Assembly (NCBI RefSeq): GCF_003367705.1
Contig: NZ_CP031425.1
Location: forward strand, 1,674,001-1,738,000
Length of the DNA: 64,000 nucleotides
Reading direction: 5' to 3'
Origin: Microbacterium foliorum
GTDB lineage: Bacteria > Actinomycetota > Actinomycetes > Actinomycetales > Microbacteriaceae
Shown here: piece after piece, positions 46,944 through 57,000 of the stretch
Position numbering within the stretch: the first letter of the stretch is position 1
How the letters are laid out: each line of letters starts with the position of its first letter
Translations under genes and position numbers: made by a program
Notes under the pieces: generated by a model
The model's database searches: none
Told to the model about the DNA's origin: nothing
What the model saw: the letters and a program-made list of their open reading frames with translations, nothing else

Positions 46944-47676
46944 GCGGATCCACCTCCTCCGCATCGCGGCGTGCCCGCACGGGCCACTCGCCGTCGAGCC
47001 TGTCGTCAGGATCGAGTCGACCGATCCGGATGAAGTACTCCGTGAGGCTCGCGGCCTGGGAGCGCGCCCATCCGATCTGCCGTGTGTGCAACTCGTCGAG
47101 CGTGTCGGGGAGGACGAACTGGCGGGCCAGAGCCTGGGCGACGCGACCCGCGGCGACCGCATCCGCCGACGCCTGATGCGCATCGTCGAGGGGCACCGCG
47201 TACAGCGCGGCGACGACCTCGAGCGTCCGCTTGCCCGGTCGGTACCTGTCGTACGCCTTGTCGATGACGAGCGGGTCGATCACGGGTGCGGGGTTCTCGA
47301 GCGGAAGCACCCCGTGTCGACGGGCCTCGTGTGCCAGCAGCGAGAAGTCGTACGCCGCGTTGTAGGCGACGATGGGAACGCCCTGCGACAGCAGCGACCG
47401 CAGGGCTCCCGTGACCTGCGCGACCACCTCGGCGACGGGCCTGCCCAGGCGGCGCGCGTGCTCGGTGGTGACGCCGTGGACGGCGGTGGCGCCGTCGGGG
47501 ATGGGGATCCCGGGGTCTGCGAGCCAGTCCCTCGCGGCGATCTCGCGCCCGTCCGCGTCGAGGAGGCCGACGTGCGCGGTGACGACCCTGTCGTTCTCGA
47601 CGTCGACACCCGTCGTCTCCAGATCGAACACGCCCACGCGGGTGATCCAATGGGGGAGGGACGAGACCTGAGGCAT
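46924..47676 (-). CDS. 3'-5' exonuclease, DnaQ-like (DEDDh)
   Basis: A 250-residue exonuclease-domain protein. Exo I VFDLETTGVDVENDRVV holds the Asp and Glu, Exo II is YNAAYDFSLLAHEA with Asp, and Exo III is DDAHQASADAVAAGRVA with His and Asp. It is free-standing, without polymerase, so it may assist DNA repair or degrade nucleotides. The start follows TACGGT by 6 nt. Overlaps the AraC gene by 20 bp and is divergent from the alpha/beta hydrolase gene. Confidence 0.93.
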   Translation of the reverse strand: MPQVSSLPHWITRVGVFDLETTGVDVENDRVVTAHVGLLDADGREIAARDWLADPGIPIPDGATAVHGVTTEHARRLGRPVAEVVAQVTGALRSLLSQGVPIVAYNAAYDFSLLAHEARRHGVLPLENPAPVIDPLVIDKAYDRYRPGKRTLEVVAALYAVPLDDAHQASADAVAAGRVAQALARQFVLPDTLDELHTRQIGWARSQAASLTEYFIRIGRLDPDDRLDGEWPVRARRDAEEVDPHAPAHR

Positions 47677-47682
47677 GCTTTC

Positions 47683-47688
47683 ACCGTA
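47683..47688 (-). promoter_or_regulatory. -10 hexamer of the exonuclease gene, leaderless type
   Basis: TACGGT on the minus strand with a 6-nt spacer to the ATG. Confidence 0.5.
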
Positions 47689-47743
47689 GATCCGGTCTCC
47701 GACATCCGCGCGGAGGGACACGGGATGCCGCTCCCGGCCTCCG

Positions 47744-47749
47744 TACACT
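47744..47749 (+). promoter_or_regulatory. -10 hexamer of the alpha/beta hydrolase gene, leaderless type
   Basis: TACACT with a 6-nt spacer to the ATG at 47756. Confidence 0.5.
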
Positions 47750-47755
47750 GGACGC

Positions 47756-48655
47756 ATGCCCGTGCCCTCGCCCTATGCCGACCGCCTCAGCCGACTTCCG
47801 GTCGAACGTCACGAGGTGGAGGTGCGCGGGGGCACGACGGCCTACTGGACGTACGGTCCTGCCGACGCCGCGACGACGATCATCGCCGTGCACGGCTTCC
47901 GCGGGGAGCACCACGGTCTCGAACCCGTCCTCGCGTATCTCCCCGAGGTCCGTGTGATCGCTCCGGATCTCCCGGGGTTCGGCGAGACCGCTCCGGTGAG
48001 CGGGCGAACGTACGATCTCGACGAGTACGTCGGATGGCTGCGCGAGTTCTCGGACGCGGTCGCGCCCGGCGCCGTGATCCTCGGCCATTCCTTCGGGTCC
48101 ATCGTCGCCGCTGCTGCGGTGGCGGGCGGCCTGGAGACGCCGAAGCTGATCCTGGTCAACCCGATCGGCGCTCCGGCCCTGGAGGGGCCGAAGGGGATCA
48201 TGACCCGCCTCGCGGTGCTTTACTACGCCCTGGGAGCGCGGCTTCCGGAGAAGCTGGGCACCGCGCTGCTGCGCAACAGGGCGGTCGTCAGAGTGATGAG
48301 CGTCACGATGGCGAAGACCTCGGATCGGGGTCTGCGCCGCTTCATCCACGACCAGCACGACACCTACTTCTCACGCTTCGCCGACCGCGATGTGCTGCGC
48401 GACGCATTCGTCACCAGCGTGTCGCACGACGTCAGCGAGTTCGCGTCGGAGATCGCCACCCCCACACTGCTGATCGCCGCCCAGCGCGACGACATCACCC
48501 CGATCGAGGTCGAGCGTGAGCTGGCCACCCGCTTCGACGAGGCGACCCTCGTCGAGATCGCGCACGTCGGACACCTGATCCACTACGAGACGCCGGCCGA
48601 AGCGGCGGGCGCCGTCCGCCGCTTCCTCAGGATTCCCGTCGCGCGAGGCCGATGA
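47756..48655 (+). CDS. Alpha/beta-hydrolase fold protein
   Basis: A 299-residue hydrolase. The oxyanion segment is IAVHGFRGEHHG, nucleophile Ser is in ILGHSFGSIVAA, catalytic Asp is in AAQRDDITPIE and His in IAHVGHLIHYETP. The lid region (about 150-220) is large and helical. Substrate not known. The end overlaps the convergent Lrp gene by 29 bp. Confidence 0.92.
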   Translation: MPVPSPYADRLSRLPVERHEVEVRGGTTAYWTYGPADAATTIIAVHGFRGEHHGLEPVLAYLPEVRVIAPDLPGFGETAPVSGRTYDLDEYVGWLREFSDAVAPGAVILGHSFGSIVAAAAVAGGLETPKLILVNPIGAPALEGPKGIMTRLAVLYYALGARLPEKLGTALLRNRAVVRVMSVTMAKTSDRGLRRFIHDQHDTYFSRFADRDVLRDAFVTSVSHDVSEFASEIATPTLLIAAQRDDITPIEVERELATRFDEATLVEIAHVGHLIHYETPAEAAGAVRRFLRIPVARGR

Positions 48656-49100
48656 GACCGGCGACCCGGAACGGGATCACCTCGCCCATCGCCAGTGAGG
48701 TCTCGGTGCGCTCCACGCCCTCGATGGACAGGATGCGTGCGTCGGTGTCGAACAGATGCCGCGCGTCGCGGCAGGCGACGCGCGCCAGCAGGTCGATCGA
48801 TCCGCTGAGGCCGTGCGCCTGCACGACCTCGGGAATCCGCGCGAGCTCGGTGATGATGCGAGGGAGCTCGGTCTGACGCACGCCGATGCTCACGAAAGCC
48901 TGCAGCGGGAAGCCCAGCACGTCGGTGGAGAACGAGCGCTCGTAGGACTGGAAGATCCCCGTCTGCTCCAGCCGAGCCATACGCGCCTGGATGGTGTTGC
49001 GCGAGAGGCCGAGATTTTCGGCGAGGGCGACGATGGTGACCCTCGGGTCATCCGAGAGAGCGGCGAGCAGTTCGAGATCTATCCGGTCGAGTCCAGCCAT
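48627..49100 (-). CDS. Lrp/AsnC-family regulator
   Basis: A 157-residue regulator with an N-terminal winged HTH (LDRIDLELLAALSDDPRVTI, LAENLGLSRNTIQARMARLE) and a C-terminal RAM (ACT-like) domain for amino-acid effectors. Divergent from the 2-oxoacid dehydrogenase genes, it probably senses a branched-chain amino acid and controls them, as BkdR does in other bacteria; that is inference. Its own -10 region (TATCGT, minus strand, 49109-49114) overlaps the first inverted repeat, suggesting autoregulation. Confidence 0.93.
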   Translation of the reverse strand: MAGLDRIDLELLAALSDDPRVTIVALAENLGLSRNTIQARMARLEQTGIFQSYERSFSTDVLGFPLQAFVSIGVRQTELPRIITELARIPEVVQAHGLSGSIDLLARVACRDARHLFDTDARILSIEGVERTETSLAMGEVIPFRVAGLIGLARRES

Positions 49101-49102
49101 AG

Positions 49103-49142
49103 TGCCAAACGATACCAGGGCCGACGGAGGCCATATTTGGCA
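49103..49142. promoter_or_regulatory. Inverted repeat TGCCAAA...TTTGGCA, candidate Lrp site
   Basis: Perfect 7-bp arms at 49103-49109 and 49136-49142, 26 bp apart, lie directly upstream of the Lrp gene start and overlap its putative -10. The wide spacing suits two half-site contacts on one face of an Lrp octamer or dimer pair. Confidence 0.5.
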
Positions 49143-49146
49143 ACAT

Positions 49147-49173
49147 GCTCAAGCCGATCGCAGTTGCTTGAGC
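49147..49173. promoter_or_regulatory. Inverted repeat GCTCAAGC-n11-GCTTGAGC, candidate operator of the dehydrogenase operon
   Basis: Perfect 8-bp arms (49147-49154 and 49166-49173). The right arm contains the putative -35 (TTGAGC) of the E1-alpha promoter, so a protein bound here would compete with or position RNA polymerase. Confidence 0.55.
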
Positions 49174-49196
49174 GAGGTGATGAGCGGACGTACGCT
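49168..49196 (+). promoter_or_regulatory. Promoter of the branched-chain dehydrogenase operon
   Basis: TTGAGC (49168-49173), a 17-bp spacer and TACGCT (49191-49196). Transcription would start near 49203 and give a leader of about 65 nt before the E1-alpha ATG. Confidence 0.5.
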
Positions 49197-49269
49197 CGAG
49201 TGAACCGGCGATGAGGCCGGGGCTGTGCGGAGAACCCGAGCCGACAGCCACGAACCCAGGAGGACGACG

Positions 49270-50385
49270 ATGTCACCGCAGGTCACCCCGATCGCCGACA
49301 CCGCGCAGGATCTCGAGCTCACCGAGCGCATGATCGCGCCGGACGGTCAGCGCGTCGCGAACCCCCGACTCGACGCCTTCGTCGACGACGTCGACGCCGA
49401 GCAGCTGCGCGCACTGCACCGCGACATGGTCATCCTCCGCCGCATCGACGCGGAGGGCGTCGCGCTGCAGCGGCAGGGCCAGCTGGGGCTGTGGGCTCCG
49501 TGTCAGGGTCAGGAGGCCACGCAGATCGGCACGGCTCGCGCGCTGGCCGCGAGGGACTACGTGTTCCCCAGCTACCGCGAGACCGGTGTGATCTACGCGC
49601 GGGGTGCGAAGCCCGGCGACTACGTGCGCATGTGGCGTGGGGAGGAAGGCGCGGGTCACGACCCCGAGGCTCTGCGCGTCGCCCCTCTGCAGATCATCAT
49701 CGGCGCGCAGACCCTGCACGCGGTGGGCTACGGACTCGGCATCCTCCACGACGAGGCCGACGAGGTGGCCGTGACGTATTTCGGCGACGGAGCGACCAGC
49801 CAGGGCGATGTGAACGAGGCGATGATCTTCGCGGCGTCGTACGGAGCGCCCGTGGTGTTCGTCTGCCAGAACAATCACTGGGCGATCTCGGAGCCGGTGT
49901 CCGTGCAGTCCGCGTATCCGATCGCGGGTCGCGCACCGGGGTTCGGCATCCCGAGCGTCCGCGTCGACGGCAACGACGTGCTCGCCTGCATGGCGGCGAT
50001 GCGGTGGGCGCTGGCACACGCGCGCGCCGGCAAGGGGCCCGCATACATCGAAGCGGTGACCTATCGGATGGGCCCTCACACGACGGCAGACGACCCGACC
50101 CGCTATCGCCCGCAGACGGAGCTCGACGAGTGGCGGCGACGCGACCCCATCTCCCGTCTGGAAGCGCACCTGCGCGAACTCGGCGAACTCGGTGACGACC
50201 ACGTGGCCGCGACGCAGGAGGCCGCCGACGACATCGCGCGCGAGATGCGCGCGGAGTGCCTCGGCATGGTGACGCGTCCGCCGCTCGCCGTGTTCGACGG
50301 CGTCTACGCCGAGCCGCATTCGGGACTCGACCGTCAGCGCGACGAGTACGCCGCCCACCTCGCGTCCTTCGAAGGCGAGGCGTGA
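49270..50385 (+). CDS. bkdA: 2-oxoacid dehydrogenase E1 component, alpha subunit (branched-chain type)
   Basis: A 371-residue thiamine diphosphate-binding subunit. The ThDP motif spans GDGATSQGDVNEAMIFAAS to CQNNHWAIS; the loop HTTADDPTRYR follows. The alpha/beta heterodimeric form plus the E2 next to it fits branched-chain 2-oxoacid or pyruvate dehydrogenase; the adjacent leucine-type carboxylase and acyl-CoA dehydrogenase genes favour branched-chain substrates. The ATG at 49270 has AGGAGG 8 nt upstream. In M. tuberculosis the equivalent is BkdA (Rv2497c), by analogy of content. Confidence 0.92.
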   Translation: MSPQVTPIADTAQDLELTERMIAPDGQRVANPRLDAFVDDVDAEQLRALHRDMVILRRIDAEGVALQRQGQLGLWAPCQGQEATQIGTARALAARDYVFPSYRETGVIYARGAKPGDYVRMWRGEEGAGHDPEALRVAPLQIIIGAQTLHAVGYGLGILHDEADEVAVTYFGDGATSQGDVNEAMIFAASYGAPVVFVCQNNHWAISEPVSVQSAYPIAGRAPGFGIPSVRVDGNDVLACMAAMRWALAHARAGKGPAYIEAVTYRMGPHTTADDPTRYRPQTELDEWRRRDPISRLEAHLRELGELGDDHVAATQEAADDIAREMRAECLGMVTRPPLAVFDGVYAEPHSGLDRQRDEYAAHLASFEGEA

Positions 50386-50387
50386 CC

Positions 50388-51404
50388 ATGGCCGCTGCGG
50401 AGATGACCCTCGGGAAGGCGCTCGGCGCGGGACTGCGTCAGGCTATGCGCGACGACGACCGGGTCGTCCTGCTCGGAGAGGACATCGGCAAGCTCGGCGG
50501 GGTCTTCCGGATCACCGACGGGCTGCTCGACGAATTCGGTGCGAAGCGGGTCATCGACACCCCGCTGGCCGAATCCGGGATCGTCGGAACGGCTGTGGGA
50601 CTCGCGTTCCGCGGCTACCGTCCCGTGGTCGAGATCCAGTTCGACGGCTTCGTCTACCCGGCGTTCGATCAGATCGTGGCGCAGGTCGCCAAGCTGCACT
50701 ACCGCACACAGGGGCGTGTCCGGATGCCCATCACCATCCGCATCCCCTGGGCCGGGGGCATCGGTGCCGCCGAGCATCACTCGGAGTCGCCGGAGGCCTA
50801 CTTCGTGCACACCGCAGGGCTCAGGGTGATCGCCGTGTCGAACCCCGAGGACGCCTACCGCAGCCTGCGCCAGGCGATCGCCTCCGACGACCCGGTGATC
50901 TTCTTCGAGCCCAAGCGGCTCTACCACCACAAGGGACAGGTCGATCTCGATGCGCCGCTGGCGGACGCCGCGCCGATGGGTCTCGCCCGCGTCGTGCGCA
51001 CGGGCGCGGATGCCACGCTCATCACCTATGGGGCGATGGTGACGACGGCGCTGCAGGCCGCAGAAGCCGCGGAGGATGAGGGGATCTCGCTCGAGGTCAT
51101 CGACCTGCGGTCCCTGTCGCCGGTCGACTACGGCACCGTCGCGGCGTCGGTGCGCAAGACCGGTCGCGTCGTCGTCGCGCATGAGGCCTCGCGAGAGGCC
51201 GGGGTCGCCGCCGAGGTCATCGCCAGCATCACCGAGCGGTGCTTCGAGTACCTCGAGTCCGCTCCGCTGCGGGTCACGGGACACGACGTGCCGTATCCGC
51301 CGGCGAAGCTCGAGAAATACCACCTTCCCGATCTCGACCGAGTGCTGGATGCGGTCGACAGGGTGCTGGACCGCCCGCACAGCCTGACAGGAGCGGACGC
51401 ATGA
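50388..51404 (+). CDS. bkdB: 2-oxoacid dehydrogenase E1 component, beta subunit
   Basis: A 338-residue transketolase-like beta subunit (EDIGKLGGVFRITDGL, ESGIVGTAVGLAFRGYRPV, SEVIDLRSLSPVDYGTV-type C-domain as SLEVIDLRSLSPVDYGTVAA). It forms the alpha2beta2 E1 that decarboxylates the 2-oxoacid. Starts 2 bp after the alpha stop; an in-frame GTG two codons earlier is an alternative. Ends overlapping the E2 start. Confidence 0.94.
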   Translation: MAAAEMTLGKALGAGLRQAMRDDDRVVLLGEDIGKLGGVFRITDGLLDEFGAKRVIDTPLAESGIVGTAVGLAFRGYRPVVEIQFDGFVYPAFDQIVAQVAKLHYRTQGRVRMPITIRIPWAGGIGAAEHHSESPEAYFVHTAGLRVIAVSNPEDAYRSLRQAIASDDPVIFFEPKRLYHHKGQVDLDAPLADAAPMGLARVVRTGADATLITYGAMVTTALQAAEAAEDEGISLEVIDLRSLSPVDYGTVAASVRKTGRVVVAHEASREAGVAAEVIASITERCFEYLESAPLRVTGHDVPYPPAKLEKYHLPDLDRVLDAVDRVLDRPHSLTGADA

Positions 51405-52783
51405 TCGCGGAGTTCCGACTGCCCGACCTCGGCGAAGGTCTCGCCGAGGCGGAGGTGGTGCAGTGGCTCGTCGCGCCGGGCGATGAGGTGGCCCTGAATC
51501 AGACGCTGGCCGAGGTCGAGACCGCGAAGGCCGTGGTCGAGCTGCCCTCGCCGTACGAAGGCCGGGTGACCGTGCTGCACGCCGGGGCAGGCGAGACCGT
51601 CCTGGTGGGCGCGCCCCTCATCGCATTCGAGGTCGCGGGATCCGACGGTGCCTCGAAGCCGCAGAGCCCGTCCGAGGAGGCGCGCGGGGAGGAGAAGGCG
51701 CAGCCGAACCTGGTCGGATACGGAGCCGCCCCCTCATCGGCCGGCAGACCCGCCCGCCGGGCCCGTCGCACCGAGGCGGCGCCGCGAGCCGCAGACATCG
51801 CCGTCCTGGAGGCGGCCCCGCACGATGCGTCACCCCGCGCGAGCGTGGAGACGACGGTCGAGCGGCCTCGATCGACGCCACCCGTGAGGGCGTACGCGAA
51901 GCGCCGGGGGATCGATCTCGCTCTGGTCGCCACGGTGGTGGGCGATCGTGTCATCACCCGAGACGACATCGACGACTACGGGCGACGCATCGACGGTGCC
52001 GCGCCCGATGTCGTGCCCCACCCCGTGCCCGACGACGTGTCCGACGCGGTGTCTGCCACGGCGTCTGGCGCGCGCGACGGTCGACGGGAGACGCGTATTC
52101 CCATCCGCGGCGTGCGCAAGCACACCGCGGCGGCCATGGTCGAGAGCGCGTTCACGGCTCCACACGTCACGATCTTCCACACCGTCGACGTCACCGCGAC
52201 CATGGAGCTGCTGGCGTCGCTCAAGGAGGACCGTGCACTCACAGATCATCGGATCGGTCCGCTCGCCGTCATCGCCAAGGCCGTCTGCCTGGCCCTGGGC
52301 CGGGCACCGGAGCTGAACGCTCGGTGGGAGGCCGGATCCGGCGAGATCGTCCGCTACGACTACGTCGATCTCGGTATCGCCGCGGCGACCGAGCGCGGAC
52401 TGATAGTGCCACACATCCGCGACGCGCAGACGCTCACCCTCGTAGAGCTGGCCGATGCGCTGGGCTCTCTCGCAGCGACCGCGCGGTCGGGCAGGACCTC
52501 GCCCGCCGAACTCCTCGGCGGTACCTTCTCGATCTCCAACATCGGAGTCTTCGGTGTGGATGCGGGGACGCCGATCCTTCCCCCGGGACAGTCCGGCATC
52601 CTCGCGGTCGGCGCCGTCCGGCGTCAGCCTTGGGAGTACCGCGGCGAGATCGCACTGCGACAGATGATGACACTGAGTCTGTCGTTCGATCACCGCCTGG
52701 TGGACGGCGCCGAGGGTGCGCGCTTCCTCCGCGACGTCGCTGACGTCTTGGAGCAGCCGGGGCGGGCGATGCTGCTCAGGTGA
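51401..52783 (+). CDS. bkdC: 2-oxoacid dehydrogenase E2 acyltransferase
   Basis: A 460-residue dihydrolipoyl acyltransferase. One lipoyl domain (1-80) carries lipoyl Lys43 in EVETAKAVVELP; a Pro/Ala/Arg-rich linker follows, then an E1/E3-binding domain (about 160-200, VRAYAKRRGIDLALVATVV), a second linker and the catalytic domain ending with the HxxxDG motif in FDHRLVDGAEG (His431). The ATG overlaps the E1-beta stop. No E3 gene follows, so the complex must use a lipoamide dehydrogenase encoded elsewhere. Confidence 0.95.
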   Translation: MIAEFRLPDLGEGLAEAEVVQWLVAPGDEVALNQTLAEVETAKAVVELPSPYEGRVTVLHAGAGETVLVGAPLIAFEVAGSDGASKPQSPSEEARGEEKAQPNLVGYGAAPSSAGRPARRARRTEAAPRAADIAVLEAAPHDASPRASVETTVERPRSTPPVRAYAKRRGIDLALVATVVGDRVITRDDIDDYGRRIDGAAPDVVPHPVPDDVSDAVSATASGARDGRRETRIPIRGVRKHTAAAMVESAFTAPHVTIFHTVDVTATMELLASLKEDRALTDHRIGPLAVIAKAVCLALGRAPELNARWEAGSGEIVRYDYVDLGIAAATERGLIVPHIRDAQTLTLVELADALGSLAATARSGRTSPAELLGGTFSISNIGVFGVDAGTPILPPGQSGILAVGAVRRQPWEYRGEIALRQMMTLSLSFDHRLVDGAEGARFLRDVADVLEQPGRAMLLR

Positions 52784-53369
52784 CCGCGCGCAGAGCCGAT
52801 TCCGCCATCGCGGCCAGCACGGCCGCGGTGGCGGAGCGCTGTCTGGCGGCCGCCCTGGTGCTGTGCGGCGTGGAGTTGATGAGTCCGAAGCACGCCTGCA
52901 CCCGCAGTCGCCTCTCATCCGCGTCGGCGTCGATGAGGGGGGAGAGGGTCTCGATCCACAGCTCGATGTAGGCGCGCTGCAGGCGCCGGACCTCTGCGTG
53001 GTCGCGCGCATCGAGATGCGCCACATCCCGGTCCTGCACGCGGATCACATCCGCATGGCCGAGGGCGAACTCCACGTGGAACTCGATCAGCGCTCGCATC
53101 CGCTCCTCGGGCGTCGAGCCTTCCGCCGCAACGCGCGATCCGCCGTCGACGAGGTCGACGCTGACCTTCACCAGCACGGCACCGAGGAGGGACTGCTTGC
53201 CCGCGAAATGACGATAGACGGCGGGGCCGGACACGCCGACCGCCGCACCGATGTCCTCGAGGCTCACGCCGTTGTACCCGCTCCGGGCGAACAGCCGGGC
53301 GGCCTCGCGGAGGATCGCGTCCGAGCGCTCTGCCTTGGCGCGATCGCGCGCGGTGACGGGGCTTGTCAT
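52776..53369 (-). CDS. TetR-family repressor of the carboxylase operon
   Basis: A 197-residue TetR regulator. The N-terminal HTH reads ILREAARLFARSGYNGVSLE to VSGPAVYRHFAGKQSLLG; the C-terminal ligand domain is all helical and begins SVDLVDGGSR. It is divergent from the carboxylase genes with two palindromic sites in the 113-bp gap, so it very probably represses that operon and itself, with an acyl-CoA or related intermediate as effector (inference). The end overlaps the E2 gene by 8 bp, tail to tail. Confidence 0.94.
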   Translation of the reverse strand: MTSPVTARDRAKAERSDAILREAARLFARSGYNGVSLEDIGAAVGVSGPAVYRHFAGKQSLLGAVLVKVSVDLVDGGSRVAAEGSTPEERMRALIEFHVEFALGHADVIRVQDRDVAHLDARDHAEVRRLQRAYIELWIETLSPLIDADADERRLRVQACFGLINSTPHSTRAAARQRSATAAVLAAMAESALRAVT

Positions 53370-53372
53370 CTC

Positions 53373-53390
53373 AGTTAATCCTCGCTAACC
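53373..53390. promoter_or_regulatory. Second, imperfect TetR operator
   Basis: AGTTAATCCTCGCTAACC matches the perfect palindrome at 53401 in 13 of 18 positions and keeps the GTTA/TAAC outer arms. It lies 4 bp upstream of the TetR start codon. Confidence 0.5.
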
Positions 53391-53400
53391 TGATGTCATC

Positions 53401-53418
53401 GGTTAGTGCACACTAACC
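53401..53418. promoter_or_regulatory. TetR operator palindrome
   Basis: GGTTAGTGCACACTAACC has perfect 8-bp arms about a 2-bp centre. It lies about 65 bp before the carboxylase beta start, in the position of a core promoter, 28 bp centre to centre from the weaker site. Confidence 0.7.
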
Positions 53419-53482
53419 GAGAATGCATGACGTGCGCCAGAGCGATGTCGCCGGCGCCACGTGGGTCGAGGAGGACGTCACG

Positions 53483-55032
<1,550 letters not shown>

Positions 55033-55036
<4 letters not shown>

Positions 55037-57000
55037 TCGAGATGACCACCACGCACAGCACCACAGAAGATCCGTCGTTCGACACCGTGCTCGTCGCCAA
55101 TCGTGGCGAGATCGCCCGGCGGATCATCCGCACGCTCCGCCGGCTCGGCATCCGCAGCGTCGCGGTGTACAGCGATGCGGACGCCGATGCCCCGCACGTG
55201 CACGAGGCCGACGAGGCGGTGCGGATCGGGGCCGCGCCCGCGGCGGAGTCGTATCTCGACATCGACGCCGTCGTCGGCGCAGCGCGCCGCACCGGCGCCC
55301 AGGCCATCCACCCCGGCTACGGCTTCCTCTCCGAGAGCGTCGGTCTCGCCGACGCGTGCGCAGAGAGCGGCATCGTCTTCATCGGGCCGTCGACGCACGC
55401 GCTGCAGGTGATGGGCGACAAGGCCAAGGCCCGCGACCACGTGGTGCGCTCAGGGGTGCCGGTGGTGCCGGGATTCGATGCGCGGGGCCTCTCGGAGGCG
55501 GAGATCGCCGACGAGGCCGAAGCGGTCGGCTTCCCCCTGCTCGTCAAGCCCAGCGCGGGCGGCGGCGGCAAGGGCATGGAGATCGTCGCGGATGCCTCGG
55601 CGCTGGGCGCCGCTCTGGCATCCGCGCGACGCGTCGCCGCGTCCGCCTTCGGCGACGACGCGCTGATCCTGGAACGGCTCATCCGGCGTCCCCGTCATAT
55701 CGAGGTGCAGGTCTTCGGAGACGTACACGGCACGGTGATCGCACTCGGCGAGCGCGAGTGCACTCTGCAGCGCCGCCATCAGAAGGTCATCGAGGAGGCG
55801 CCGTCGGCCGGCATTCCCGAGCCGACGAGGGAACGGCTGCTCGAGGCGGCCGTCCAGGCGGCGCGCAGCGTCTCGTACGTGGGCGCGGGAACCGTGGAGT
55901 TCCTCATCGACTCCGACCGGCCCGACGAGGTCTTCTTCATCGAGATGAACACCCGGCTGCAGGTCGAGCATCCTGTCACCGAGGAGGTGACGGGACTGGA
56001 CCTCGTCGCCCTGCAGCTGCGGGTCGCGGCGGGTGGACGGCTCGATCCTCCGCCCGCCGTGCGCGGGCACGCGGTGGAGGCCCGGGTGTACGCGGAGTCG
56101 CCCGAGCGCGGTTTTCTCCCCTCGACGGGACGGATCCTGCTGTTCGCGCCGCCGGACGGCGTGCGGGTCGATGCCGCCGTGCAGACGGGAAGCGAGGTCA
56201 CCGGCTTCTACGATCCGATGATCGCGAAGGTCATCGCGGTCGCTCCCGACCGCGCCACCGCGCTCAAGCGGCTCGACGAGGCTCTGCGGACGACGATCGT
56301 GTTGGGCGTCGACACGAACATCGCGTTCCTGCGACGTCTGTGCCGGGACGAACGGGTCGTCGCCGGGGATCTCGACACCGGGCTCATCGAGACGCTGCTG
56401 CCGCTGCCCGCCGAGGAGCCGACGCCGGCGATGCTCACGGCCGCGGCCGCGCTCGCGCGTGAGGGAGAGCAGGGGCGCGACGCGGCTCTCTTCCGTCACG
56501 CCGGCGCGGTATGGCGCGACCTGAGCCGCGCCGCGCCACGGTCCGTGTCGCTGCTCACAGACCGGGACGAGGTGCTGGACGCACCTTCGCCGCACGGGGG
56601 ATCCCCGAGCAGCCCGGCCCCGGAACGACCCGCGGACGGCATCGCCGCGGCCCTCGATGACGACGGGGCGATCTGGGTGGGGGAGGACGGGCGCACCGCT
56701 CGCCTCCGGCCGATCTCGCGGCGCGACCGGATGAGGCGCAGACTCGCCGCACGCGACGAGCGCACGGCATCCGCAGGGCCCGAGGCCCGTGCCCCGATGC
56801 CGGGCAGCGTGGTCGCGGTGCACGTGACCGAGGGGGCGTCCGTCGCAGCAGGCACCCCCTTGATCTCGATCGAGGCGATGAAGATGGAGCACCCGGTGAC
56901 GGCGCCGCACGACGGTGTCGTGCGGCTGCTGGTGGGTGTGGGTGATCAGGTGCGGCGCGACCAGGCGGTCGCCCGTGTGACGACGGAGGAGAACCGATGA
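55033..57000 (+). CDS. accA1: Acyl-CoA carboxylase alpha subunit (biotin carboxylase + BCCP)
   Basis: A 655-residue biotin-dependent subunit. Biotin carboxylase domain from [20 protein letters not shown] with the ATP-grasp loop [14 protein letters not shown] and RDCS-type core [14 protein letters not shown]; the biotinyl domain at the C-terminus has EAMKMEHPV with the biotinylated Lys617. A middle linker joins them. The GTG start overlaps the beta stop; an ATG three codons in is possible. It pairs with the preceding beta subunit. Confidence 0.94.
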
